NCBI GenBank assembly: GCA_936450465.1
Contig: OW388296.1
Coordinates: 11,281,867-11,345,866 of the forward strand
Reading direction: 5' to 3'
Source of the DNA: Gibbula magus
Taxonomy: Eukaryota > Mollusca > Gastropoda > Trochida > Trochidae
Length of the DNA stretch: 64,000 bases
Positions 1 to 12,981 of the stretch are shown here, one piece after another (the stretch's first letter is position 1; every line of letters starts with the position of its first letter). The notes beneath the pieces were generated by a model. It was not told the DNA's origin. It saw nothing but the letters and a program-made list of their open reading frames with translations, and searched no databases. The translations under genes and the position numbers were made by a program.

Positions 1-1755
1 TCTATTAAAAGTCAATATTTGATTTGGAATATCAGACAGGTAATGATATCAGTTAACAAATCTTATATCCGATAGATTTTGATTTCCCTACATCTTTTAT
101 AACACCAATTTCAAGTTCTTGATTTTAGTACTATTAGGTCTCGAAAAGTTAGAAAACAGACCGATATTGTAGGTTTTTGTTTTCTTACTTGTCAGAGATT
201 CTCAAGAAATTAGTATTTGGGAGAGTAATTACAATTATTTATACATGTATACAACAGGAATACTTAGTTCACATAAACAAACAAGTCTTCACGACATACA
301 TGTACATGTACATATGAACCAACACTATAACTAACAGTTGTGTACCAAATACGATATGCAGAAATGTTGTCTGTATCTGATACGCTATATCGGTAATGAC
401 TTGCTTGCTTGCTTAGAGATTTTACGAGCGCTTTTCAGCAGAGCTGATTTCGCACTCGGCCCACTGTGGCCTTTAATAAAGGTAATAACGAGCCTGATAC
501 AGTTTAAATACGAACTCATAACGTGAAAAGAGATAACTATTATACGTTAAATGGTAGACATAGTTTTCTACGATCAACGATACATTTTGTAATGTTGACC
601 ACGGTCTCTGGAGAACTATTAGTTTCGCACTTAGATTTATGTCACACAAGGAGATTTATCCCATTCACATTATAACCAACAGGCACTTTCCGGCACTCTA
701 TCTATGGCTCTTCTATTGACTCCATCAGTGCGTACTGGTAGCAGTATTGATGAGTTATTGCCTGATATGTACAGATCAGTCATCGTAATGGTTTCATCTG
801 ACTAACTGACTGAGGTTTTGTGACCGGTCAGTGCTGTGTGTGATGAAGCGAACAGTGTGTGATTGCTGCACCTTGTAGCAGATTGTGTAAACGTGACATC
901 GATACAGTTATGTAACCTCACAAATTAATAGTTAAGGAGCAGTTGTTATACGGTGGGTATGTCAGTGTACATAGCAATCAAATATATTAAATCGGACTCA
1001 TGGTTTTAGCTGTTTGACAGGCTAATATACATTCGAGGTATTTTAAACGAAACATCAGTGAATTATGTTAAAAGGATTGTAAGATGTTCAAGATCCTGCC
1101 TACAGAGAGACAAAGTATCTTTATATGGTTTGTGGAAATGTGACGCTATTTCTTTTAGTCCTCTGTTACCACCCGGCGTATGCATTCTGAAGTTGATGAC
1201 TTCATTTTATTCAAATTGACCATGTCGTTAAATGTATCAATGAATCTTGTATTCATTTTTTCAAAATAAGCTAAATTGTCTTTTTTAACTATTTGCTTTT
1301 CATTCACGAAATTTACGCACGAGGAAATTATCTCAAAAGGTAAAAGCAAGAATTATTGAATGTTAATTTCATCAGAGACAATAAACTGTTTAAAACATGC
1401 TAGTGCTTAATTAATGCAAAGTTGTATTTTCTGTTTGGTTAACTTCATGATTTATATTTAACAAAATGTATTCTAGATTTGCCAAAATGAATTGTACGTG
1501 ATTGTGTACGTTAATTTATACACGTTGGCAGTTTTAGGTTTTAGTTACCTCTTGTGGAAAGTGTTCTCTCGCGTGAAAATATGTCATTACTCAAGACAAG
1601 AGCCATTCATGTCAATTGTGTCTATCAATCACATCTTTAAATGATTCCCAGTTACTTTTAGTTCATCTTTGTTAATGTCATATAAACCTACTTTACTGCT
1701 ATTTGAGGAAAACTTGCAGAACTTTGATAACGACTTGATGTATGGTACACATAAG
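1..1755. other. No recognisable gene
   Basis: AT-rich sequence with no domain, repeat array or paired splice sites that I can support. The frames at 338-526 and 1155-1349 are short, compositionally unremarkable and not flanked by convincing exon signals. Confidence 0.5.
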
Positions 1756-1758
1756 ATA

Positions 1759-2205
1759 GATACTGATCTTATGATGAAAATACTGAGTCAGGGTTGTCGA
1801 AATACTGATCTTAAGATGGCAATACTGAGTGAAGTTGTCGAGATACTGATCTTCAGATGGCAATACTGAGTCAAGTTGTCGAGATACTGATCTTAGTTGA
1901 CAATATTGAGTCAAGTTGTCGAGATACTGATCTTAATATGACAATCCTCTTAACTTTAGATGGCAATAATGAGTCAATGTTGTCGAGATACTGATCTTAA
2001 GATAACAAAACGGAGTCACGGTTGTCGAGTTGCTGATCTTAAGAAGACAATACTGAGTCACGGATGTCGAGTTACTGATCTTAAAGTGACACTAATGAGT
2101 CAAGATGGCCGAGATACTGATCTGAAGATGACAATTCTGAGTTAAGATGACGCGATCCTGATCTTAATATGAGTTAAGGTGGCTGATATACTTATCTTAA
2201 TATGG
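1759..2205. repeat. Minisatellite, about 41-bp unit
   Basis: Degenerate tandem copies built around TACTGATCTTAAGATG, CAATACTGAGTCA and GTTGTCGAGA. The first copies start at 1761, 1803, 1844, 1885 and 1925, giving spacings of 40-42 bp. The array decays toward 2200. It produces overlapping open frames on both strands that should not be read as genes. Confidence 0.85.
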
Positions 2206-2924
2206 TGACACGGAGACACGTGACATCTATATCTTGTTCATGAGAAAATTAGTCATTATGGAAATATATTGTATCGGTATTTGTCACACTTAAGTAGTTC
2301 TTACACATTACATTACATTTTATACCTTGTAGCTAGATATTATTATTGTAAAGTGTGTAACTCGACTATATATGGGCATATGGCCTTTCATACAATAAAG
2401 CTTTTGATGTGTTATGTTGAGTCTTTGAAAAAACGTTCGCAAACGTTTCAAGATTAGAACTGTTTTTATCCCCAGGATGAAACTGAAGTGGGTTTTCATG
2501 GTGGTGCGGCCCGCCTGTCCGTCAGTATGTCCTCCATCCTGAGATCGGTGTCCGTGTTCTGAAATCATGTATTTCCATATTTTGTTTGTCAATTTCTCTG
2601 AATCATTCCACATGCTTTGGATATAAATCAGTGATACGCACGTGCATTTTAGGGTGAATCTGATAAATCCAGACTTGTGGCACAGCCCTTGGTTCAAAAG
2701 TTTGATTGGTCAATGATACTTCTTTGAAACTTGATACATGTGTTACCCTTTATATATATAAAATAGCCATATTATTTGACCGTCTTACATTGACCATAAT
2801 GAAAGCGCATATTTTTAACTTTAACCGTAACCATAACTTTTAAGGCGTCAGCAAAGACCTTTGGAAATGTTATGTTTCCTATGTTACATTGCTAGCCATA
2901 ACCTTTGACCTTGTGCCCCTCACA

Positions 2925-3052
2925 GGGCAAAAAGTGGTGGAATCCTCTTGCCGGATCCTTCCAGATTCTTCCTGATTCCTCAGGGTCCGCCAATATTTGG
3001 GAGAATCCGGAAGGATCCGGCAAATGGATTCCACCACTTTTGGTCCTTTGCC
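2925..3052. mobile_element. Foldback (inverted-repeat) element, copy 1
   Basis: Left arm 2925-2967 and right arm 3003-3052 are reverse complements with few mismatches, joined by a short spacer; the core of each arm is GGATCCTTCC or GGAAGGATCC. A related copy lies at 40747-40867, so this is a dispersed family. No transposase is encoded, consistent with a MITE. Confidence 0.7.
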
Positions 3053-3599
3053 TGACCATGGTTTAGGATGCATTTTCTGAAAATATAAACAATGGCAATA
3101 AATGCTCGGTGATGGGCCTTCAATATTTAACATGCTTATTTATTGTCACGAGATCTTTCAGATATGTCATAATTTTTAAACTGATCAAAGAGCATATCAT
3201 GTTAAATTTAGATCTAGATAATAGGATCTGATCTCTCGTAAAGTAACCTCACATGTAAACTGCTTATGTAGAGAAAGTAGATTCTTGTTCTCTCAAAGCA
3301 CTCTTGTTAGATGGTTTGATCAGACATGTTACGTGATCAGAAATTGAGACACAAAGTGATAACTTAATATAAATCACATATTTTATTTAACAGGTACTTC
3401 CCACTTAGAACCAAACGCAAGCCTCAGTAATAACTCGTGGGACTCTATACAAAGAGAACATGTACACTAACGTGAAAATCACGACATAAATCAGGTCTCA
3501 TCTCAGGGATCAGCTGCTATTATATAATACTACATTATGCTTTGCATAAATTATTATCTTCACAAGTTACATACAAGTGACCTACGCTGAATGCTTTAA

Positions 3600-3908
3600 A
3601 TGCCTGGGAAAGTTAACAGTTGTGTGTTGAGTGTCAACAACCACGTCTCATTTAGAAGTCAATCAAAGCGGCGAGCCGCTAACAAAGCTGGAGATCTCTA
3701 CCATGAACAGAGCTGTATTTATCTGGACGATATTGACTCTATTGATTCTATTGACTTGGCTGATGACTCTCAAGATCAGTTTCCAGGCTGTATTGTTCGC
3801 TGTATTGTGGTATGTAGTGAATCGCTTGTTGCTTTCACCCTCTCTATGCTGATCTCGCTTGTAAAGTGCATAACGACCCCTGGCGGTGGATCAGTGATGG
3901 ATCAGTAA
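3600..3908 (+). other. Weak open frames, possibly an exon
   Basis: Two overlapping + frames are open. One is acidic (an IDSIDSIDLADD run) and the other (3631-3852) has hydrophobic stretches. A GTATGT donor follows near 3810. No domain is recognisable and no start is preferred. Listed only because this patch is less AT-rich than its surroundings; it may be noncoding. Confidence 0.12.
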
Positions 3909-4940
3909 TGGATTATCGTTTCTATCGATACCACTCTTTTGGGACACTGTAACGTTTTTCAAGCAGACAGTGTGAAATACTTGTATGTGTGTAGTGGCTT
4001 GAAATATAGTGTCTGTCATCCAGACCCCTTACTTGTTTAAGCGCCTAGGCGAGTCTACAGCGACTTCAGAGCTCAGAGGCCCTTGTATATTTTATTTTCA
4101 TTTTTGTCAAATTTTACCCCAAAATAATTTCAGAGGTTACATGTTAGTCTAGGAATTAGTAGATGACATATGCTATCTACCATTCTTGAGATAAATGTAT
4201 TATTAATGAATTTAATCTCAACATTATCACAACGGATGTGCCATTACTGGCTGGTACATTTGTTTCATCAGGATGTATATTCCCGGGCGCAGGGCCTGTC
4301 CACAAGTATACTGTCCACACACACAAGATAAAACAAGATAAAGATATGATAATCCATCTTTAGCCATGCTCTAGAACGGCACTGAAATGGTTGCTAAGAC
4401 ACCATTTACACAACATAGATAACGGTTCGATGATCATTACACAATGTCAATATAGGTATGGCCCCAGATTCCTGCCCGCGATAGTGATAGCCTAAGATGA
4501 AGTCAAATATTCAAACGCGCTGATACAAATAAAAAAAAGACATTTTATAATGGTTTTGTGTTGAACTAATTATAATAACATAAGTCAATTGTTAGTAACA
4601 TAATATGAAAAAAATAAACTTTGTCAATCTGTAATGGTGTATGCCAGTTTGGTTGGTGTTGTATGAAGTTGAACGCTAGCCGTTTCATGTTAATTATCGT
4701 CGTCAATATACATTGTACAATATAGGAAAGAGAGAATTAACTGGCAGTGAAAGAACACGAGATAAACAACCTATCGTTGTATATGTAGATACAGAAGGAT
4801 ATACATAATGGAATCAGTGAATGTCGATCATCCTATTTGTGTTACAAGTTTATTAAAATTGTATTTCATAATATTTCACATAATGATTTGGTTTTAGGGA
4901 TGCAACATATTTAAATAAATGATAATGGTGATTCACATTA

Positions 4941-5076
4941 TTTAAGAAATAGAAGACGAGTTGGCGTGCTTTATCGTTGAATAAAACATAGCAGGGAGCA
5001 TAAACACGAAGGGCGCAGCTCTCTGCTATGTTTTATTCTACGATAAAGACAACAATGAGTCTTCTTTTTCTTATAT
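4941..5076. mobile_element. Foldback element
   Basis: Arms at about 4949-4997 and 5019-5068 pair as reverse complements (core GAATAAAACATAGCAG and CTGCTATGTTTTATTC), with an imperfect extension outward through an AGAAGAC / GTCTTCT pair. Spacer about 20 bp. Non-coding; either a MITE or the remnant of one. Confidence 0.65.
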
Positions 5077-5189
5077 GAGATGCCCTTAAACAGTTACTCG
5101 CTTTGTATATACAAACCTTGTTGTTTGTAAAAACTATTTTTTGGAAAATATTAATGTCACCCATCGTAGAACACACTCACTAGCAATCA

Positions 5190-5245
5190 AAGTGACGTAA
5201 AATATGACGTCATTTGCTTAGCGACGCTCTAACTGACGTCTAAAA
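5190..5245. promoter_or_regulatory. Cluster of CRE-like sites
   Basis: A perfect palindromic CRE, ATGACGTCAT (5204-5213), lies between GTGACGTAA (5192-5200) and CTGACGTCT (about 5233-5241). Three CREB/ATF-type sites within 50 bp are more than expected in AT-rich sequence. The nearest coding start on + is 3.1 kb away (8376), so any link to that gene is speculative. Confidence 0.3.
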
Positions 5246-6043
5246 TCACGAGCATGTTTCATTGTCTCTTAAAGAACGCTGTCGGTCCCATTGGCAGCCT
5301 GTGTTTTATGGATGTGGGTATCTTATATTCTAAATAAAAGGTTAATAGATAACAAATTAGATTTCAAATATTTATTTTGAAAATATCCTTGACGTTAATC
5401 AATGATTTTTAAAATCAGAGATTCCAAAGATTTCATACAGTGAAAACAAAAACAACTCTTAAATAGCCACATTAGTTATTTAAACAAACCCAAGATCGTT
5501 ATCTGCTCCGTAAAGTATGCTGTTGAACTGTGATTTGATTTTTCAGGTATTTTACTATTTCACGTTGAAAGTCTTTATAGCAACATTCGCTCCACTGCTA
5601 GAAATGGAAGTTTTTTCTTATTATTTAAAAATGGTTATCCGCTACATAAACATTTCTACCTAGACTAGCAATAAGCATTAAGCATACCACGGCTACGAAG
5701 GAAACTGACTTAAAGACTGTGTAGATATAGAAGTGGGAAATATTAGAAGAAAAACATTTCTAGATAATCACTTCTTTATTGTTAACATACACGACAAACT
5801 ACGATGTTATATTGATGTTCTTATATATAGCATTTCTAAATGAGTTCAAAGTCTGAACTGTTCACAATAAACTATTTGGATTTTCCTCATCTTGGTCTGT
5901 CACTCTGAGAGATGCAGATAGTTTGAACGAAACTTTTTCCTGACATGAAAAAAGTATTGGAAATCCCATCATAGTGGATTTTAGCTTTTTAAAAAAACTA
6001 AAATTCAATATGCAATTATCTATATAGTTCATCTGCATGTGCT

Positions 6044-6195
6044 ATTATGTAAAGGACATAATACTCTCCCGAGGTTTTGGTTGAAATGTAAACATGAGGG
6101 AGAGGGAGAGGGAGAACCCGCGGACTGAAGGCCCATGGGTTCTCCCGACCCCGAATGTTTACAAACCGAGGGAGAGTGTTATATCTGTCATATAA
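6044..6195. mobile_element. Foldback element with GGGAGA arms
   Basis: The left arm (6044-6092) containing ATACTCTCCCGAGG pairs with the right arm (6155-6195) containing CCGAGGGAGAGTGTTAT. An inner inverted pair, GGGAGAACCC and GGGTTCTCCC, lies between them. Several purine-rich GGGAGA repeats lie in the loop. Confidence 0.6.
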
Positions 6196-6454
6196 AGCGA
6201 AGGAAAAGGCGACAAATTTATCAAAATCGGTTATTAATCATGAAACATATTTCCTATGAAATGGCATAGTCATGCCGTGAACAAAAAAGTATCGCGCAAA
6301 CGAAGCCGGGGACCGTTCGACTTTCGCGAAAAGCTCGCGAATCTCACGCTCTACAAAGACCATGTCTCCCTTACTATAGTTATATTGAGGTTAAGGAAAC
6401 GTGACTATAGATAGAGTTGTTAAACGTTTCATTGTCAGGTCCTTTGTGTCCCAT

Positions 6455-6687
6455 CATGTCAAGTGTGAAATTTTAACATAAGCATTTTCGATTTGTTCTG
6501 TGATTGAAATTAAAACATCAGATGAGGTTATTCCGGAATTTACAATTCACGTTAAAGTCTACGTTCAGGGCCAGTGATATTCTATAGAATGCCCCAGGGA
6601 GTTCTGTATGGCCTTGAAAGGAGGTTTACCTGAGAAAAGAATTACCTCAAAAATTAAACAAATATTACATATTAGGTTTATATGTAA
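6455..6687 (+). repeat. Dispersed repeat, copy 1 of 2
   Basis: About 230 bp is shared with 33724-33956 at high identity, in the same orientation. Common anchors are CATGTCAAGTGTGAAATTTT, GATTTGTTCTGTGATTGAAA and AGGTTTATATGT. No inverted ends and no coding capacity were seen, so the class is unknown. Confidence 0.75.
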
Positions 6688-6825
6688 GATTACAGATACA
6701 AAAACAATATATGAGTTAATTACATACTACTAATTAGGATGACTGTTGAGGAATGGCGCAAGCATATGGTTGAAGTTGCTGAAACCAGTCGGGTGGGAGT
6801 TGCTGTGAGAGTGCAATTTTATCAT

Positions 6826-6917
6826 CCTCGGTTACCCAAGGTTTAAAATATGCTCCGTTACTCTCCGGTATATAGCGGAGAGTAACGGAGCATATATAAC
6901 ACCCTGGGTAACCGAGG
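6826..6917. mobile_element. Near-perfect palindrome / small foldback
   Basis: Left arm 6826-6867 and right arm 6876-6917 are almost perfect reverse complements (CCTCGGTTACCC ... GGGTAACCGAGG outside, CCGTTACTCTCCG ... CGGAGAGTAACGG inside) around an 8-bp loop. An open - frame through it (6734-7042) is a by-product of the symmetry. Confidence 0.7.
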
Positions 6918-7599
6918 ATTGCCATTTTATATGACCATGTTACTATGACAGCAGGAAAGGTGACCCATTTCAGTTTAACCCTGCTCACAGACGGTTTCGT
7001 CCACAACATCGGGAGATCAGAAAAAAAACATTTACATGTCAAACAAATTCATGTTCGTGGTTACCACGTGTCTCAATCTTTCCCTTATAACGTTTTTGAA
7101 ATAGTAGATACCCTCGTCACCTAGTTAATACAGGCAATGTACTCTCAATACGACATCGTAGTCATCATGTAGCCATCGTGCATTTTCGCAGTATCACAAG
7201 GCCTGAACGCAGTCGCGTTGCCGCCTTATGACTATCGGTAAGTTTCTCTTTTCGAATTACCTTCGCATGTGAAAACTGCCCCTCGGTCATAATGAACAGA
7301 CGTAGGCACATATGATGAAGATACGAATCACATGATCAACCACGCGAAGGACACGATTAATTTCAAAGGGGTGATTCTCAGTAACATGAAGAGATACTTT
7401 TCAAAAGGATTACAATTTAGCTGAATTGACTTCTTGAGACATGCTGTAACTTTATTTCAGTGCACCTAGTATTTATCTATATTTGTATTGTACGTATTTA
7501 TTGTCTCTGAGCTGTTGAGCGTTAAGTAATACAGAATCCTACATCGGTTGGGTGCAAATTACATTTTAATATATTAGCACTTGTGTCATGTGTGACATG

Positions 7600-8375
7600 T
7601 GTTTTATGATGATCACACAAGAGGAAGAGTGGGTCTGTGAAAGTAGAGTGAGATTGGTAAGTAACTGACGTCTATCTGCAGTACAGGATGTAAATCGTTA
7701 TTGGAGGAGTGAGATCCTGGCTATCACTAGTACTATTTCGGGCAGGACTCTGTTTACTCCTTCACAGGTGAGGACTGGACGTATTACATCCACAGTGCTT
7801 GACAGGAGAGTCTGGTGTGTTGTTGACAGGAGACTGTATAGAGGCGTGTATGTCAATACCGTTTCATGACTTCACTAGCCAAGTGCTGTGTTAACTTGCT
7901 GAGAGAAGTGCCGATGTGTCAATGTATTTAAACTGTGCAGGTTCTTATTTTGTTGGTGCGATTTACCTCTTGAAGATTCTACTTATCGACCAAAATCAAT
8001 ACCTACTCCAGGCTATGCCCGCACTGAACTCCCCGCAGCGTATAGTAGAATGTTCTTCAAGTGGCCAGTCGCCATCCTGCCTCACTTCTTTAAAGAGAAA
8101 TCAGGATATTTCTTCAGCGTGTCGCATGAAGTGCGCTGTCAAGAGTTATTTACCTGTTTACATACTTGACGCTTTGTTATTAGCGCTGTGTGGAGTTAGC
8201 TATACGTGTAGCAGATGACAGTTCTGTGTGGCAGCTCCGCACAGTGTCGCCTTGTGGCGAGTAGAACAGCTTTACACCGCAAGCAGTCAACAGAGCGGCA
8301 GCGCTACGGGCCTGGTGTGATCAGAAGTCTGCAACTTGTCGCTTGTTATTGGATTCCGATACGTTGAGCAGCGCG
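7600..8375 (+). promoter_or_regulatory. Probable 5' UTR/promoter region of the Ig gene
   Basis: Less AT-rich than its surroundings and directly upstream of the signal-peptide exon. A GTAAGT donor-like site at about 7657 (GAGATTG/GTAAGTAAC) could end a non-coding first exon. No TATA box or start site can be fixed. The 100-aa frame at 7916-8218 has no domain and is best read as leader sequence. Confidence 0.3.
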
Positions 8376-8445
8376 ATGCCGACTGTGTCTGGGAGTACCT
8401 TGTTCGGTGCCTGTTTGACGCTCGTTTACTTGGGATTAGGGGCAG
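8376..8445 (+). CDS. Exon 1 of two-Ig surface protein: signal peptide
   Basis: First coding exon of a 299-aa protein built from five exons. The ATG at 8376 has G at -3 and encodes residues 1-23, starting MPTVSGSTLFG and ending LVYLGLGA. This is a hydrophobic stretch without charges and with small residues at the end, as in a secretory signal peptide; cleavage would fall near GLGA/GD. The exon ends in GGCAG/GTAAGG, a strong donor, in phase 1. The next acceptor that continues this phase into a recognisable domain is 30 kb downstream, and the split codon then reads Gly24. The start is chosen because a signal peptide begins there; a frame open further upstream has no other ATG close by. The pairing of exon 1 with exon 2 is inferred from phase and domain logic, so a different first exon remains possible. 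Confidence 0.66.
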
Positions 8446-8764
8446 GTAAGGCAATCTGTGAACATTTTCCTTCTCACAGTTTACACATGCTTTACATGTT
8501 TCAGGTAGAACAATACGTCTGCCCTTCCGTTGAACTTCTTTTAATAGGTCCGAAATTGTATTACCTGATTATAGAAATGTTGAAACATTTGACGCCAAAT
8601 TGTCTCTGAGGGGCTGTTAAATTGAAGTGTAAAAAGAAAGAATCCGTGAAAGTGATACTTCACTGAAAGCAGAAGTTATTTCCTTAACAGACGGTATATG
8701 GCGAAATAAATGTAACTGAGTCGAAGGGCTTTAAATTTATACAGATTTACAAATACTTACCAGC

Positions 8765-9575
8765 TACACAAGTTTTTTAATACTTGGGTTTACACCTACA
8801 CAATTATAGAAATATCTTGTTTACAAATAATTTAATTTTATCTATACAGCTTCAGAAATACCTGGGTTAACTATATAGTTTCAGAAATACAAGGGTTTAT
8901 ATCTACACAGCTTCAGAAATACCAGGGTTAACTATATAGTTTCAGAAATACAAGGGTTTATATCTACACAGCGTCAGAAATACCTGGGTTAACTATATAG
9001 TTTCAGAAATACAAGGGTTTATATCTACACAGCGTCAAATATACCTGGGTTAACTATATAGTTTCAGAAATACAAGGGTTTATTTCTATACAGCTTCAGA
9101 ACTACCTGGGTTAAATATATAGTTTCAGAAATACAATGGGTTTATATCTACACAGCTTCAGAAATACCTGGGTTAACTATATAGTTTCAGAAATACAAGG
9201 GTTTATATCGACACAGCTTCAGAAATACCTGGGTTAACTATATAGTTTCAGAACTACAAGGGTTTATATCTACACAGCGTCAGAAATACATGGGTTAACT
9301 ATATAGTTTCAGAAATACAAGGGTTTATATCTACACAGCTTCAGAAATACCTGGGTTAACTATATAGTTTCAGAAATACAAGGGTTTATATCGACACAGC
9401 TTCAGAAATACCTGGGTTAACTATATAGTTTCAGAAATACAAGGGTTTATATCTACACAGCTTCAGAAGTACCTGGGTTAACTATATAGTTTCAGAAATA
9501 CAAGGGTTTATATCTACACAGCTTCAGAAATACATGGGTTTATATCTATAATGTTCCAGAATTACCTGGACTTAT
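8765..9575. repeat. Minisatellite, about 60-bp unit
   Basis: About 12 tandem copies alternating two half-units: CAGCTTCAGAAATACCTGGG and AGTTTCAGAAATACAAGGGT. The two halves share TTCAGAAATAC, so the 60-bp unit looks like a doubled 30-bp unit. Inside intron 1, starting about 320 bp after exon 1. Confidence 0.9.
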
Positions 9576-10339
9576 ATGTCGACATAGCTTCAGTTATACC
9601 TTGGCGTAAATCGTATACAATAAAATATAACCTTCTTCAGTTTGCCTGTCTTAAGTCGCTATTCCGAAAAATATATAAATCCAACCAACATCTGATGGTC
9701 TGATTTATATCTTGATTGCTTCATGTCCTCTGTTGGATGTTGAAATGGTAGCATATACAGTGGTCGTCTACATCTATAATGTGATCCCACACACTGTTAA
9801 AACATTCCAGAATAGCTCACCAAACGCGTGGTTCCAATAGAAACCTTTTCGTACAGGCTATCAGAAATGCCATTTTTAATATAACGATGATCACAAGTTA
9901 AATCAAATCAATCAGAATATCACGTCTATTTCATGGGATCTATTTGCCATTCATTTTGAAGGAGTAATTTGTAGGAATATAAATTGAATTATTACATTTG
10001 AATTAATTGCAGTTACTGTTTTGGACTTAGAGACCAACAATATTTAGCAAGTTCCCATACCTTCACGCAGTTTTTCCTAACCACAAACATTCAATCCTTA
10101 GTTATTTAAGGAACACTGTGTTAGTCTCGCTAAACGTTTGATGTTGAAACTGTTCGAACCACATCCACACCGCAAGTGCATCACAGATGTCATTGATTCG
10201 CTAATGGATACCTGTTTATTATTCATCAGCCCTGCTCTACTCATCACCGAGTGACAATCCCTCCCTTGGTAAACTTTTTTGTCATCAGTAAAGTATGAGC
10301 TAAATAGAACAGACCTGAATTTCCACCACTGCAACAGCG

Positions 10340-11585
10340 GATAAATGTGTGGAGTAGAGGTCACGGGATCCCGCAACTGAAACATAGGATAACTGTATGG
10401 ACAATAAGTTTTGAGGTCCCGCAACTGAAACATGGGATAACTGTATGGACAAGACGTTCTGAGGTCCCGCTACTGTAAAATAGGATCACTGTATGGACAA
10501 GAAGTTCTGAGGTCTCCTTACTGTTACGTAGGATTACTGTATGGACACGACGTTCTGAGGTCCCGCAACTGTAACATATGATAACTGTATGGACAAGAAC
10601 TCCTGAGGTCTCCTTACTGTTACGTAGGATAAATATATGGACAAAACGTTCTGAGGTCCCGCAACTGTAACATAGGATAACTGTATGGAGAAAACGTTCT
10701 GAGGTCCCGCTACTGTAACATAGGATAACTGTATGGACAAGACGTTCTGAGGTCCCGCAACTGTTACATAGGATAAATGTATGGACAATAAGTTCTGAGG
10801 TCCCGCTACTGTAACATAGGATAACTGTATGGACAAGACGTTCTGAGGTCCCGCTACTGTAACATAGGATCACTGTATGGACAATAAGTTCTGAGGTCCC
10901 GCTACTGTAACATAGGATAACTGTATGGACAATAAGTTCTGAGGTCCCGCTACTGTAACATAGGATAACTGTATGGACAAGACGTTCTGAGGTCCCGCAA
11001 CTGTAACATAGGATAACTGTATGGACAAGACGTTCTGAGGTCCCGCAACTGTAACATAGGATAAATGTATGGACAAGAAGTTCTGAGGTCCCGCTATTGT
11101 AACATAGGATAAATGTATGGACAATAAGTTCTGAGGTCCCGCTACTGTAACATAGGATAACTGTATGGACAATAAGTTCTGAGGTCCCGCTACTGTAACA
11201 TAGGATAACTGTATGGACAATAAGTTATGAGGTCCCGCTACTGTAACATATGATAACTGTATGGACAATAAGTTCTGAGGTCCCGCTACTGTAACATAGG
11301 ATAACTGTATGGACAAGACGTTCTGAGGTCCCGCAACTGTAACATAGGATAAATGTATGGACAATAAGTTCTGAGGTCCCGCAACTGTAACATAGGATAA
11401 ATGTATTGACAAGACGTTCTGAGGTCCCGCAACTGTAACATAGGATAAATGTATGGACAATAAGTTCTGAGGTCCCGCAACTGTAACATAGGATAAATGT
11501 ATGGACAATAAGTTCTGAGGTCCCGCTACTGTAACATAGGATCATTGTATGGACTGGAACTCCTGAGGTCTCCTTACTGTTACAG
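10340..11585. repeat. Minisatellite, 48-bp unit
   Basis: About 25 copies of a 48-bp unit (GAGGTCCCGCTACTGTAACA, TAGGATAACTGTATGGACAA and eight further bases). As 48 is a multiple of three and the - strand has no stops in the consensus, open - frames of up to 212 codons (10870-11508) appear with a 16-residue period. Variants are interleaved: TAACTG or TAAATG, and AAGACGTTC or AATAAGTTC. Confidence 0.92.
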
Positions 11586-12981
11586 GGTAACTAGAGGTCA
11601 TGCGGTCCGGCTACGTTAGCCTAGGTGAATGTTATGGAATAGATGGAGGTCGTGAAAGTCGCTTCTCTGTGACGAGGTCTCGATACTCGGACAGCTGCAT
11701 GGAGTCCGGCACGGGGTATTGAAAGATCCAGACACGTGCCGATCTCTTAACTCAAGTCTCCTGTCCCGTCTTAATGTAGTAGCACATTATCTAAACTATT
11801 TGAATACTTCAGATGCTAGGATTCAATGACATTGATGCAGTTATCATTGACTTCCCTTGAAGTGCTACATATGCTCTATAGTGTGTAGTTCAGTTACTCG
11901 TCTAACAACGCTCGTCGTATAATTTAGACGATGACATTTATTTCATATGTATGCTGATATCCTAGAATTATCTCGGAATAATCGTGTCACTATCGAGTTG
12001 TCATAATATTGTTATTATCATCACGTTGAAATTACCCGTCCTGATTTCCAACACGAGCTGGTGAAACACCCAGCACGAGCTGGGACGCTGGTAACTGACG
12101 CCTGATTGATATCATGTTTCAATTAGTGCCCGGACTAATTCAATTCATATTGCTGATTAATTTGGTTATACTGTTGGTTGTAATGTGCAATGGAAGTGTA
12201 GACCTTTATCTTGCCTAACATAACGCTGTATTACTGAACAGAGTGAGGCATCATGTAACCATATTTGTGATTAGTAAGAGAATATATTTTGTACACTGAC
12301 GAGCACAAGAAACGCGACTATAGATGAACAACACTATTGTACAATAACTAAAACAGACAAAAACCAAAGTGTTTATTAATTATGTATTATTGATTGTTCT
12401 TGTGAAGTATCTTCGACAGAAAACAATATCTTCGACATATTGATAGTTGGAATTGTAATTGTCCCCTGTCATATTGATTTGGGACCTCTCGGTTAACACC
12501 CGTTGTGATGCTTCATATGATGATGTTGTTCTCATTCACGGGTATTTTAAAGTGTCTCATCTAATGTTCACACTTAAAATATAGATATTTAATGAGGAAT
12601 AACATTTCAGTCACCGTCTACCAACTGGCAGGAACCAGGTAGCGCATGTTGAGTTGCTAAACTGCTGGCTGTTGATTTATCGGTTCATGGTTCTTTAGTT
12701 TCTATCATGTTCTGATTCTAAAACTCAACCGAAAATAGATATTTACAACTCTGTATTTAGGTGTGTCACGTCAGCTTTAAACTCAAATTCTTAACCACAT
12801 GCACTTCACTTCTTATATGACCTAACCCGCATCATTCTTTTCCGAGAGTGCTTACTCCCTGCATATTCTTGATCTTAAGCTTTGTTCAACTATGTGGACT
12901 TTCTCGTTTCACTTGGCGTCAACAGAAGGATACACCGTATAATATCCCTGGTTTGTATCCAGTGAAATCACACTTTAAATC

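Noticed and set aside
10361..11545. Open minus-strand frames of 100-212 codons with a 16-residue repeat
   Set aside because: They follow from a 48-bp tandem unit without stops; several frames are open at once and no promoter, splice site or domain supports translation.
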